This document shows positions 8,752 to 16,363 of a DNA stretch of 64,000 nucleotides, one piece after another; the first letter of the stretch is position 1, and the number at the start of each line of letters is the position of its first letter. The stretch is from Chryseolinea serpens (GTDB lineage: Bacteria > Bacteroidota > Bacteroidia > Cytophagales > Cyclobacteriaceae), in the NCBI RefSeq assembly GCF_900129725.1, contig NZ_FQWQ01000002.1:310001-374000 (forward strand), in the 5' to 3' direction. Below the pieces are notes generated by a model that was not told the DNA's origin, did not search any database, and worked only from the letters and a program-made list of their open reading frames with translations. The position numbers were made by a program, and so were the translations under genes.

Positions 8752-10710
8752 TTATTCCAGCAACTTCCACAAATTCCCACCCGCCGATTGCGATTGTCCA
8801 TTGATCACAGACGAGATGCTGCCTGCCGAAATACCTTCTTCCCGCGCCGCCGCGTGTATGCTGGGATACTCACAAATGAACTTACCGCCAATGGTATATT
8901 TGGCGACGGCCTTGCTGATCTGCCTCACGTGTTCCCGGGTTGAAGCATAGTGGGCTTCGACATCCAGTGTTTTTGGTCCTTTGCCATATTGCCAGATAAA
9001 GCCCCCGGTTGATTTTAGTTTTCCCAGCGCCACTTGCGAAATCGTGGTGGCGTAAACTCCGGTCGCTGCCTCGGCTTGTTTTGTACTCGGATATATGGCC
9101 ACCCGGCGCCCTTTGAGATCGTATTGACTCACTGTCTTGGCTTTATTGGCGGGAGGATTTTTGATGAGCAGCCCGCGATAAGGATTGCCCTTCGTGCGCC
9201 AGACAAATCCGCCGGATGACCGATGGTCACTATCGAGCGCCACAGCTATTCCGCTTCCGCTTAGACCGATGGCACGCGATGCTTCCGTGATGCTGCTATA
9301 GACGGCCAGCTTTTTGCCTTCGATAGAATATTGGATCACCTCCTTCTCGCCATGCGAACTTTTGGTGTATGTCCCGGGCTTGTAGGCCGGAAGCTTCCGG
9401 ACTTCACTGTCTTTTGCATAGCGCCAGATAAATCCGCCCGCGGTCCGGTTTGCGCCGGTCACGTTCTTCTGGATGTTGTCGCTGGTCAATCCCGATGCTT
9501 TGGCCGCGGCCTCGATCGTGTGATACGTCTTCAGTACTTTTCCCTCCAGCGACATTTGCGTTACGGGCCGGCCCGCGCGATAGTCCTTGAATTCTCCCCG
9601 GTAAGTGTCGCCGGCAAAACGCCACACAAAGCCATGCGATACCTTAGAGCGTTTATAGGCGCAGTCCAAAAGCGTCGCCGTGCTAAAGCCCGTTTCCTTT
9701 GCCGCCTCATTCACGCTCGAAAACCGGCCGACCACTTTACCCTCCAGGCTGTATTGCTGAATGGTCTTGGCCGAATTCCGGATCTGACCATCAAATTCTC
9801 CCTTGTAGGGATTGTCGCCATAGCGCCAGACATACCCACCGGCAATCCGCGCTTTTCCCAGCGCACATTTACTGATCGTGTTGCTGTCGATCCCCGACAC
9901 CACACCGGCCTGTTTCACACTGGGAAAAACGTTCAACCGTTTTCCATTCAAGGCATACTGTGTGACGGGCTTCTCATACGAAAAATCTGCATGCTCGCCG
10001 CGATAGTGATCTCCCTGGAAGCGATACACGAAACCATGCGACTGGATCAGCTTGCCACTGGCCACTGCGCGTATGTTCCCGCGATGCGTTTGATTGTCGG
10101 CAGCTGCTTCCGCCACGCTGGTGTAGGTCTTGAGTTTCTTACCCTCCAAAGAATACTTGATGATCGGCCGCGGAGAATTCTCGGGCGACCATGTCGTCCG
10201 CTTGCCTTTGGTGCTCCTTCGGCCAGACCGTGGTATGCGCTGCAGGTCCAGGATGTGTTTATACAATTGGGTGCCGGTCATCAGCACCAGGTTATCATAG
10301 TGGTTATTGCAATTGTCGCCGTCGCGATGAATCACGGGCAATCGCTCGTTACTAGTGTCAAGCGGCTTCACAAAGAAATGATAGACCAGGCGATTTACTT
10401 TGAAGCCATAATTTTTTCCTTCATACCGCAGGTGAACGGAAAGCTGGTCGGTGTAGTCCTTTACATAGCTGTTGTAGTAGCGCGTCAGGTTTTGCTTTCG
10501 CATGCGCTCGCGGGTGAAATAAAGTTGGCCACTCGTCGAGAAGATGGGTCTTGGCGCCGCCCAGATCCGGCCATAATTTGAAATGGCGTAGTGCCCATCG
10601 AACTCGGGCATATCCATCCACTCCTCGCCTTCCATGCTTGTCAGAGACAGATTCATGAAAGCGTGCCGGCGGTATTTCTCTAAGATCGCGCGTTGACTCT
10701 TCGAACTCAT
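8752..10710 (-). CDS. NUMOD4-HNH protein with seven NUMOD1-like repeats
   Basis: 652 residues, no signal peptide. Residues 30-55 (EWMDMPEFDGHYAISNYGRI) are a NUMOD4 motif, the DNA-binding module of homing endonucleases. Residues 126-145 (VIHRDGDNCNNHYDNLVLMT) match the HNH_3-type nuclease core, with H128, N136 and H137 as the likely catalytic/metal set. From about residue 183 to the end come seven repeats of 55-75 residues, each opening like QYSLEGKxxxxYxSxxEAA and ending like GGFVWR; each is a NUMOD1-like helix-turn-helix unit. Most family members have one or two such modules. The gene stands alone, not inside an intron or another gene. DNA binding is likely; cleavage is inferred. Confidence 0.8.
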   Translation of the reverse strand: MSSKSQRAILEKYRRHAFMNLSLTSMEGEEWMDMPEFDGHYAISNYGRIWAAPRPIFSTSGQLYFTRERMRKQNLTRYYNSYVKDYTDQLSVHLRYEGKNYGFKVNRLVYHFFVKPLDTSNERLPVIHRDGDNCNNHYDNLVLMTGTQLYKHILDLQRIPRSGRRSTKGKRTTWSPENSPRPIIKYSLEGKKLKTYTSVAEAAADNQTHRGNIRAVASGKLIQSHGFVYRFQGDHYRGEHADFSYEKPVTQYALNGKRLNVFPSVKQAGVVSGIDSNTISKCALGKARIAGGYVWRYGDNPYKGEFDGQIRNSAKTIQQYSLEGKVVGRFSSVNEAAKETGFSTATLLDCAYKRSKVSHGFVWRFAGDTYRGEFKDYRAGRPVTQMSLEGKVLKTYHTIEAAAKASGLTSDNIQKNVTGANRTAGGFIWRYAKDSEVRKLPAYKPGTYTKSSHGEKEVIQYSIEGKKLAVYSSITEASRAIGLSGSGIAVALDSDHRSSGGFVWRTKGNPYRGLLIKNPPANKAKTVSQYDLKGRRVAIYPSTKQAEAATGVYATTISQVALGKLKSTGGFIWQYGKGPKTLDVEAHYASTREHVRQISKAVAKYTIGGKFICEYPSIHAAAREEGISAGSISSVINGQSQSAGGNLWKLLE

Positions 10711-10904
10711 CGTTAGGTTAAAGAAAGGCTGTACACAACATCATCAAATCTCCAATACGGCTTAAACATAGAAAAACTTTCTCAAACAACAATGGATGAG
10801 GGACTGACCATGGGACACTTTGCCACGTTTTCGGTCCGAATCATCAGCGTATATCCCATACGTGATATTTGACAATACCAAATAACCCCAAAAAGTCGGG
10901 GGGG

Positions 10905-10919
10905 GTCAAACTATTTGAC
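10905..10919. promoter_or_regulatory. Short inverted repeat GTCAAA-N3-TTTGAC
   Basis: A perfect 6-bp inverted repeat with a 3-bp centre, just downstream of the small membrane gene on the minus strand. It could be a protein-binding site or part of a terminator; nothing decides between these. Confidence 0.3.
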
Positions 10920-10924
10920 TATGT

Positions 10925-11200
10925 CTACTTCTTCAGCATTTTTACAGAGACCTCATACGCTAAGATCATAAGAAAAACGGGCAACAACGGAAACAAGAGG
11001 ACATTCGGAACCCCTTGATATTCCACATAGGAAATAACATCGAGTCGCGCGTTAAAATGCGCGCACAAAAAAAGGGCATCGGCCAATAGTATCGAAATTA
11101 AACTCCCCGCAATTTCTTCCGCTGCCGTAAGACGCCTCCGTCTAACCATCGCTGTGGCAACACCAACAAACAAGCTCAGCATCGTGAAAAAAATAATCAT
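10925..11200 (-). CDS. Small membrane protein, unknown function
   Basis: 91 residues from ATG 11200. Three hydrophobic segments (about 2-19, 30-48 and 66-84) separated by a basic loop RRRRLTAAEE suggest a small inner-membrane protein. I do not recognise a family. Neighbouring genes give no hint; it is separated by more than 200 bp from both. The regular alternation of hydrophobic and charged stretches supports a real gene, but short length keeps confidence modest. Confidence 0.5.
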   Translation of the reverse strand: MIIFFTMLSLFVGVATAMVRRRRLTAAEEIAGSLISILLADALFLCAHFNARLDVISYVEYQGVPNVLLFPLLPVFLMILAYEVSVKMLKK

Positions 11201-11349
11201 AAGCAGAGGTTAGCGATCGCTTTCTTCTTCGTAAATTTTATCAGCTGCTTTTCGGCAAACCGGTAACGGTAGAAACTCATCCGGTAAAGCCTTATTTCGA
11301 ATCGCAGTCTTCTAAGGTATCGTTTAAAGTTTTGTCGTCACCGTCTTTT

Positions 11350-11380
11350 AACCGTTACATAACATCATTTAACGGTAAAC
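11350..11380. promoter_or_regulatory. Inverted TAACGG-type motif upstream of the LCIB-like gene
   Basis: ACCGTTA (11351-11357) faces TAACGGT (11370-11376) with 12 bp between, 55-80 bp before the ATG at 11431. The 14-mer TTTAACCGTTACAT found here recurs exactly near 34117-34130, and related sequences occur in other gaps of the window. Probably a regulator-binding site. Confidence 0.4.
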
Positions 11381-11430
11381 CGATTTCCCGAACATCCGGA
11401 CTTCCGGGCAACATCATTAAACCATTTGCC

Positions 11431-12300
11431 ATGAACACCCATCACCTCCTTTTCCTCCTGCCGATCGCACTGGCGCTCTATGCCTGCGGTAAAATCGAGT
11501 CTAAAACCGCCGCCGCCGAGACGCCCTCCTACCTCCCGAATGCACCAGCCGAAACCGAACAAGTTTTGAGAAAGGAATTTCCGGGTGCCATTCCCGGGCA
11601 TGAATTCTCGGATTCTCTCATCCACTATCTTCAAAGAAACTATGGCATCGCACCCGACAAGATCCTGCTGGGTGCCTCCACTTGTGTGGATGACATTATC
11701 TATACAAAAAACTTCCACTTTCATCCCGAAATAAAAGGTCCCTTTCATTTGGGTGGACTCGCCGGTTTGCCCTTCACAGGGGTGTCTGGCCTGGAGGCGT
11801 TCGCCCATCACATTCCCGACAGTGGCACGTTGGTGTTGTTGGTTGAACCACACATCGGCTATTCCCAGAAAAAAGGTTGGGGGTTTGTGCTCAGGCATGA
11901 GCAACCCGAAGCCAGCTCGTGTTGTGGCGCGCTGATGGGAACGCTCGGTAAACTGCAGGCCGGGACGCTCAAAGCCGAAATTTCGGAAGACGACTACCAG
12001 GGTGGCAAAATTGCAGAACTGGCGTTGCGTTATAAAGACCAAATCCTAAACGCCGAGAGTCCGATCATCGAACTAACGCGCATCACATCGCTTTCCGCTG
12101 AGAAGCAAATCAGCGCGCACGTGTTAGATGTCAGCCTGGAGCACGCGAAGTACATCGTCATCATCACCGGCGTTATCATCAACACCGATTTCTCTTTCAC
12201 AGATTATCAGTATATGGATCATGTACAGATCTACGATGTCCGCAAAAAAAGCTTTGTTCAGGACCTAAGAAATCCACAGCGCCACGCAACCGCTTTTTAA
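11431..12300 (+). CDS. Lipoprotein resembling LCIB/C-type beta-carbonic anhydrases
   Basis: 289 residues from ATG 11431, chosen because it begins a lipoprotein signal (FLLPIALALYAC, lipid-modified C19); an upstream in-frame start at 11332 would put the signal internal. The mature domain carries a pattern I associate with the algal limiting-CO2-inducible LCIB/C family: C85 in GASTCVDD, the block LGGLAGLPFTGVSGLEAFAHHIPD (in part; residues 108-130), PHIG at 140-143 and SSCCGAL at 162-168. Candidate zinc ligands are C85, H126 or H127, and C164 or C165. Members of that family are beta-type carbonic anhydrases; some lack activity. Envelope location is unusual. It may hydrate CO2 in the periplasm, or bind zinc without activity. 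Confidence 0.7.
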   Translation: MNTHHLLFLLPIALALYACGKIESKTAAAETPSYLPNAPAETEQVLRKEFPGAIPGHEFSDSLIHYLQRNYGIAPDKILLGASTCVDDIIYTKNFHFHPEIKGPFHLGGLAGLPFTGVSGLEAFAHHIPDSGTLVLLVEPHIGYSQKKGWGFVLRHEQPEASSCCGALMGTLGKLQAGTLKAEISEDDYQGGKIAELALRYKDQILNAESPIIELTRITSLSAEKQISAHVLDVSLEHAKYIVIITGVIINTDFSFTDYQYMDHVQIYDVRKKSFVQDLRNPQRHATAF

Positions 12301-12342
12301 ATCCGGACACGGTTGACAAACCATTACCGGAAGGTGCGATCG

Positions 12343-12358
12343 TAGACGTCGACGTCTA
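12343..12358. promoter_or_regulatory. 16-bp perfect palindrome upstream of sulfatase
   Basis: TAGACGTCGACGTCTA, a perfect palindrome, ends 21 bp before a -7 like box TAGATTTG (12380-12387) and 92 bp before the ATG at 12450. It therefore overlaps where the -33 element would lie, which suits an operator for the sulfatase gene. It could alternatively act on the end of the preceding transcript. Confidence 0.5.
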
Positions 12359-12379
12359 TAGGCGTGTAGGGCGATGCAT

Positions 12380-12387
12380 TAGATTTG
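12380..12387 (+). promoter_or_regulatory. Possible -7 box of the 12450 sulfatase gene
   Basis: TAGATTTG fits the Bacteroidota -7 consensus TAnnTTTG and would give a leader of about 55 nt before ATG 12450. Confidence 0.4.
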
Positions 12388-12449
12388 ACTATTGACAAAA
12401 CGTTGTCCATAGGCCTTCGCACTACAGTTTCCTAATTCAATATAAACCC

Positions 12450-13994
12450 ATGAAAAAAAATAACTTTCTACTCACGGTACTGCTCCTGGCCGTTTCATGC
12501 TTTGCGCAGGCGCAGCAAAAGAAACCCAACATCCTGATCATTTGGGGAGACGACATTGGGCTTTGGAATGTCAGCGCCTATAACCAAGGCATGATGGGCT
12601 ACAAGACGCCCAACATCGATCGCATCGCCAAGGAAGGTGCGCTCTTCACCGACTGGTATGGTCAACAAAGTTGCACCGCCGGACGGGCCTGTTTCATCAC
12701 GGGACAAGTAGGTTTTAGAACAGGCTTGCTCAAGGTGGGACTTCCGGGTGCCAAGGAAGGGCTAAAGGCCAGAGATGTGACGATCGCCGATTTGTTGAAA
12801 GCCCAGGGATATAAGACCGGCCAGTTTGGCAAAAACCATTTGGGCGATCTCGATGAGCACTTGCCAACGGCCCATGGATTTGATGAATTCTTTGGATCGC
12901 TCTATCACCTCAACGCAGAAGAAGAACCCGAGAATCCCGACTATTATAAAGACCCGGCCATGATCAAGGAATTTGGTACACGCGGTGTCATTCACACGTG
13001 GGCCAATGCTGATGGCACCCAAAAGATCGAAAAGACCGGTCCGCTCACCAAAAAGAGAATGGAAACCATCGACGACGAGGTAACAAAAGAAGCCCTGCGG
13101 TTTATGGATGAATCGAAGAAGGCCGACAAGCCTTTTTTTCTCTGGTTCAACTCCACCCGTATGCACGTGTTCACCCACCTCAAAAAAGAAAGTGACGGCA
13201 AGACTGGGTTGGGCACTTACCCGGATGGTATGGTCGAACACGATGGTCATGTGGGAGAATTGCTGAATATGCTCAAACAACTTGGCCTGGAAGAAAACAC
13301 CATCGTCATGTACTCCACCGACAACGGCGCAGAAGCCTTTACGTGGCCCGACGGCGGCACCACACCTTTCCGCGGTGAAAAGAACACGAACTGGGAAGGT
13401 GGCTATCGCGTGCCCACCGCCATTCGCTGGCCTGGCGTGATCAAACCGGGCACGGTGCTGAACGACATTTTTGCCCATGAAGACATGCTCCCAACATTAT
13501 TGGCCGCGGCCGGTGTGCCCGACGTGAAGGAGCAGTTGCTGAAAGGAATGAAAGTGGGCGACAAAACTTTCAAGGTCCACCTGGATGGCTACAACATTAC
13601 CGACGCCCTGGCCGGTAAGGCGCCAAGTCCCCGCAAAGAATTTTTTTACTTCAACGACGACGGTTCTCTCGTCGCCCTGCGCTACAACAACTGGAAAGTA
13701 GTCTTTGCCGAACAACGTGCGCATGGCATGGACGTCTGGCAAGACCCGTTTGTGCCCCTGCGATTGCCCAAAATATTCAACCTGCGCTCCGACCCTTTTG
13801 AAAGTGCAGACAACCACACGATGGGGTATGACAAATGGAGAGCGGACAGACTTTTTCTTTTGGTGCCCGCACAAAAATATGTGGCCAATTTCCTGACCAC
13901 CTTCAAAGAGTTCCCCCCCAGCCAGAAGGTTGGAAGCTTTAGCCTGGACCAGGTTTTGCAAACCTTGCAAACGGCACCGAAGGCGGGCAACTGA
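12450..13994 (+). CDS. Exported arylsulfatase-type sulfatase
   Basis: 514 residues with a cleavable signal peptide (to about A21, CFAQAQQ). The N-terminal metal-binding block PNILIIWGDDIG (residues 26-37) supplies the paired aspartates. The formylglycine site is C75-T-A-G-R79, fitting C-x-[PA]-x-R but not the common C-x-P-S-R. GKNHLGD (residues about 128-134) and YSTDNGAEAF (about 289-298) complete the alkaline-phosphatase-like active site. It needs a formylglycine-generating enzyme, which is not in the window. Substrate is probably an organic sulfate ester, possibly a polysaccharide, acting in the periplasm. Transcribed alone, with a strong terminator downstream. Confidence 0.9.
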   Translation: MKKNNFLLTVLLLAVSCFAQAQQKKPNILIIWGDDIGLWNVSAYNQGMMGYKTPNIDRIAKEGALFTDWYGQQSCTAGRACFITGQVGFRTGLLKVGLPGAKEGLKARDVTIADLLKAQGYKTGQFGKNHLGDLDEHLPTAHGFDEFFGSLYHLNAEEEPENPDYYKDPAMIKEFGTRGVIHTWANADGTQKIEKTGPLTKKRMETIDDEVTKEALRFMDESKKADKPFFLWFNSTRMHVFTHLKKESDGKTGLGTYPDGMVEHDGHVGELLNMLKQLGLEENTIVMYSTDNGAEAFTWPDGGTTPFRGEKNTNWEGGYRVPTAIRWPGVIKPGTVLNDIFAHEDMLPTLLAAAGVPDVKEQLLKGMKVGDKTFKVHLDGYNITDALAGKAPSPRKEFFYFNDDGSLVALRYNNWKVVFAEQRAHGMDVWQDPFVPLRLPKIFNLRSDPFESADNHTMGYDKWRADRLFLLVPAQKYVANFLTTFKEFPPSQKVGSFSLDQVLQTLQTAPKAGN

Positions 13995-14016
13995 GCCGAT
14001 GCGTTGTAAACAAGGG

Positions 14017-14057
14017 CAGGCAACACGTTTCATTTTCGTGTTGCCTGTCTCGTTTTC
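14017..14057 (+). terminator. Intrinsic terminator after the sulfatase
   Basis: Stem CAGGCAACACG (14017-14027) with CGTGTTGCCTG (14037-14047), 11 bp, 9-nt loop, followed by TCTCGTTTTC. It starts 22 bp after the sulfatase stop codon. Confidence 0.85.
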
Positions 14058-14186
14058 AAACTATCACTTCCCCGCACAAATCCCGTCAAAGGTGGGATAC
14101 CCGTCTGCGTTCGCTAAAAACTTTTTACGCTAACTTTAAGTCTACCGACTGACTCTCTAAAAAACTTGAGATCAAACTGACGTGCT

Positions 14187-14606
14187 ATGTCCCAATCTCC
14201 TCAAATCATTACTCCCATGTTGTCGTACGAAGACGGCGTGGCAGCGATCGAATGGCTTTGTCGCGTGTTTCAATTCACAGAAAGAGCCCGGTGGCTGGAT
14301 GATGCCGGCCGACTTTCGCACGGCGAGATCGCGATGGGCGACAGCCTGATCATGCTGGCATCGCCCACACCCGACTATCAAAGTCCCCATCACCATCGCG
14401 AAGTTTGCCAGCAGGCCGCTAAATGGAATGAGGTGCCCTATGTGATCGACGGCGTGTTGGTGATAGTGGACGATGTGGCGGCGCATTTTCAGCATGCGAA
14501 GATAAATGGAGCAACCCTGCTATCACCTCTCGAAACGGGTGGGCCTGGTACGCGGTACCGGGCTGAAGATCTCGAAGGGCATCGTTGGATGTTTATGTCG
14601 CGCTGA
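14187..14606 (+). CDS. VOC-superfamily (glyoxalase-like) protein
   Basis: 139 residues, cytosolic. It has the paired beta-alpha-beta-beta-beta layout of vicinal oxygen chelate proteins: ITPMLSYEDGVAAIEWLCRVFQF opens the first module (given in part), and YVIDGVLVIVDDVAAHFQHAK the second, ending in the typical YRAEDLEGHRWMF. The final DLEGHRWxF is like the metal-ligand strand of PhnB/YraH-type members. Reaction unknown. A box TAACTTTA at 14131-14138 could be the promoter -7 element. It converges on the membrane-protein gene. Confidence 0.8.
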   Translation: MSQSPQIITPMLSYEDGVAAIEWLCRVFQFTERARWLDDAGRLSHGEIAMGDSLIMLASPTPDYQSPHHHREVCQQAAKWNEVPYVIDGVLVIVDDVAAHFQHAKINGATLLSPLETGGPGTRYRAEDLEGHRWMFMSR

Positions 14607-14617
14607 CAGTCTTTTTT

Positions 14618-15532
14618 TTACGTCTGGGCTATGGGCTCTGCGGGCATGATCTTCCTTTCTGCAACCGATCGGTTTGTCACGTAAACGATCAATAGACCCC
14701 AGATAAAATTTGAAGAGAAGGTTTCAACAAAATGGGTCATGGCAATGTCCGCAGGCATATACGGGTTCGGGATAAAAAGCTGTATCGCCGGCAAGGCCGA
14801 CAGTAATCCCATCAAGAGGTAGGGGAAGAATTTGTTTTGTCCCAGCAGCAACACCACCGGTATGGAAATGGCTACCCAGATCATGCCCCGCAAGACCTGG
14901 AAGAAATAGATCCCCTCGGAAAAAAAGCTTGGCAATTGCGTAAAAAAAGATTTCAGCTCGGTGGAATGCGAGTAGAAAAGACGCAGGTGTTCATTTTGCC
15001 AGGCAACGTAATAGCCAAAGATCTCATACAGGAAGGGATAGACAAGGACGCTCATCACCAGCATCGGAGCGACCATCCCACGCCAGTTGCGCACTTCCGG
15101 TTTAAAACGCATTTGCGTTTGCGTGGGCGCCAGCTTCCGGGTGAGCCACAGCCCGAACGCACCGGTGGCCGCCACCATGACCAATCCTGCCACGAGGATG
15201 CTGATCACCTGGCCCGGGGAAATGCCCAGGCTCGACGCAAAGAAAAACGTTTCCATTTGCATGAGAAAAAATTGCGTCCCGAATAAATACAGGAGTACAG
15301 CGACGCCTTTCGGCAAACCAACGAACGCGCGGGTTGACCAAAAGAAAATACTCCACAACAAAGCGTTGATCAGGCAAACCAACAAAACCGACATCCCGAC
15401 CGAAGCAGGGTCTTCAACGGGTGGCGGTGCCGTTTGTGTGACGGCATTTCCGAGCACTGAACCCACCGACCAGGCAATGACCATGACCACGGTCATCGCG
15501 ATCCATAAAAGAAAGAATTTTACTGTTTTCAT
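14618..15532 (-). CDS. Multi-pass membrane protein co-transcribed with MarR regulator
   Basis: 304 residues from ATG 15532; the in-frame start at 15565 would overlap the upstream gene. Six to eight hydrophobic segments are visible, beginning with FFLLWIAMTVVMVIAWSVG, then LLVCLINALLWSIFF, VISILVAGLVMVAATGAFGLW and others. No channel, transporter or enzyme signature that I recognise. The gene follows the MarR-type regulator by about 13 bp, so it is the likely main target of that regulator. Function unknown; a drug-, stress- or lipid-related membrane role would be a guess. Confidence 0.75.
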   Translation of the reverse strand: MKTVKFFLLWIAMTVVMVIAWSVGSVLGNAVTQTAPPPVEDPASVGMSVLLVCLINALLWSIFFWSTRAFVGLPKGVAVLLYLFGTQFFLMQMETFFFASSLGISPGQVISILVAGLVMVAATGAFGLWLTRKLAPTQTQMRFKPEVRNWRGMVAPMLVMSVLVYPFLYEIFGYYVAWQNEHLRLFYSHSTELKSFFTQLPSFFSEGIYFFQVLRGMIWVAISIPVVLLLGQNKFFPYLLMGLLSALPAIQLFIPNPYMPADIAMTHFVETFSSNFIWGLLIVYVTNRSVAERKIMPAEPIAQT

Positions 15533-15545
15533 AGACCATCCATTT

Positions 15546-15989
15546 TTAGCGTAAGGCGTGAACATTCTTTATCATTTTTTCAAGCAGGGCAATGCCCCGT
15601 GTTAAGTCTTTTTCAGGAAGATCCCCAACAACTTTCTGATACAACTTTCCCGACACCCCGACGGCCTTCTTTTGAATGGCTTCTCCCTTCGCCGTCAGGT
15701 AGATCAGTTTCCCGCGGTTGTCGCGCGGGTCGCTCGTCCGGGAGATCAGTTTGTTCCGCACCATATTGGAAATGATCCGGGTGATCGTTGTCTTATCGCG
15801 ACCGAGCAGTGTTCCGATCTCCTTTTGATTGATCCCGTTCTGATAAAACAAGATCACCAGGATGGAGAATTGTTCGATCGTCACGGGAATCTTGTTTGTT
15901 TTAAAAGCCTTTGTCAAGGCCTGGTGAAACCCATGGACAAAGTCGCCACAGAGAAAAATGATATTCGTTTGAAGAGATTGCGGCGTCAC
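15546..15989 (-). CDS. MarR-family transcriptional regulator
   Basis: The winged-helix domain is clear: TIEQFSILVILFYQNGINQKEIGT (partial core), the recognition helix LLGRDKTTITRIISNMV, and the wing SDPRDNRGKLIYLTAKGE with the conserved D-x-R. There is no in-frame ATG at the start. Candidates are GTG 15989 (147 residues, the usual MarR length) and TTG 16043. I prefer GTG 15989 because the palindrome GTTGTATATGCAAC at 16000-16013 would then lie just upstream as an operator and not inside the gene. MarR dimers usually repress their own operon and release on ligand binding. The downstream membrane-protein gene is likely controlled by it. Confidence 0.85.
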   Translation of the reverse strand: MTPQSLQTNIIFLCGDFVHGFHQALTKAFKTNKIPVTIEQFSILVILFYQNGINQKEIGTLLGRDKTTITRIISNMVRNKLISRTSDPRDNRGKLIYLTAKGEAIQKKAVGVSGKLYQKVVGDLPEKDLTRGIALLEKMIKNVHALR

Positions 15990-16363
15990 TTTCAAATTAG
16001 TTGTATATGCAACCAATATCGAAAACACAAAACAATTTTGCAACGCTTTTCAAGGATATAAGCCTGCCGTCTGCTAACCAAATGACCACGAGCCCCAAAC
16101 CTCCCACCCTTTGCGGGAGAAAATCTGCCCGGACAGAAGGGACGCGTGTGTTTCGACGAGCCTCCATAAACGGGTAATTCGCCAGACAAGCGTAGAATTA
16201 ATTCCACAGTACCCGGACGGTTGTGTTGCCGTCTTGCTCTCTGCCCCCTCCCCCAGCCCCTTCCCCAAAACCTCATTTCCTGGTATGGTTTTAAGGGTTG
16301 GCAAGAATTGTCGGGGTATTCGCGCTTTTATCCATATGTCCACATTGAAAATTTCCAGATGTC
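15990..16363. other. Intergenic region between MarR and PAS kinase genes
   Basis: 374 bp between divergent genes. Apart from the palindrome at 16000-16013 I see nothing convincing: no tRNA, no hairpin terminator and no coding frame with recognisable content. A C-rich stretch (CTGCCCCCTCCCCCAGCCCC, 16246-16265 region) stands out in composition only. Confidence 0.55.
16000..16013. promoter_or_regulatory. Candidate MarR operator
   Basis: GTTGTATATGCAAC is an imperfect palindrome (12 of 14 positions symmetric) of the TTG-n-CAA type bound by many MarR/OhrR proteins. It lies 11 bp upstream of the preferred GTG start of the MarR gene, consistent with autorepression. Confidence 0.5.

Noticed and set aside
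9331-10581. Plus-strand open frame of 416 residues opposite the NUMOD protein
   Set aside because: No domain and internal periodicity simply mirrors the NUMOD repeats on the other strand.
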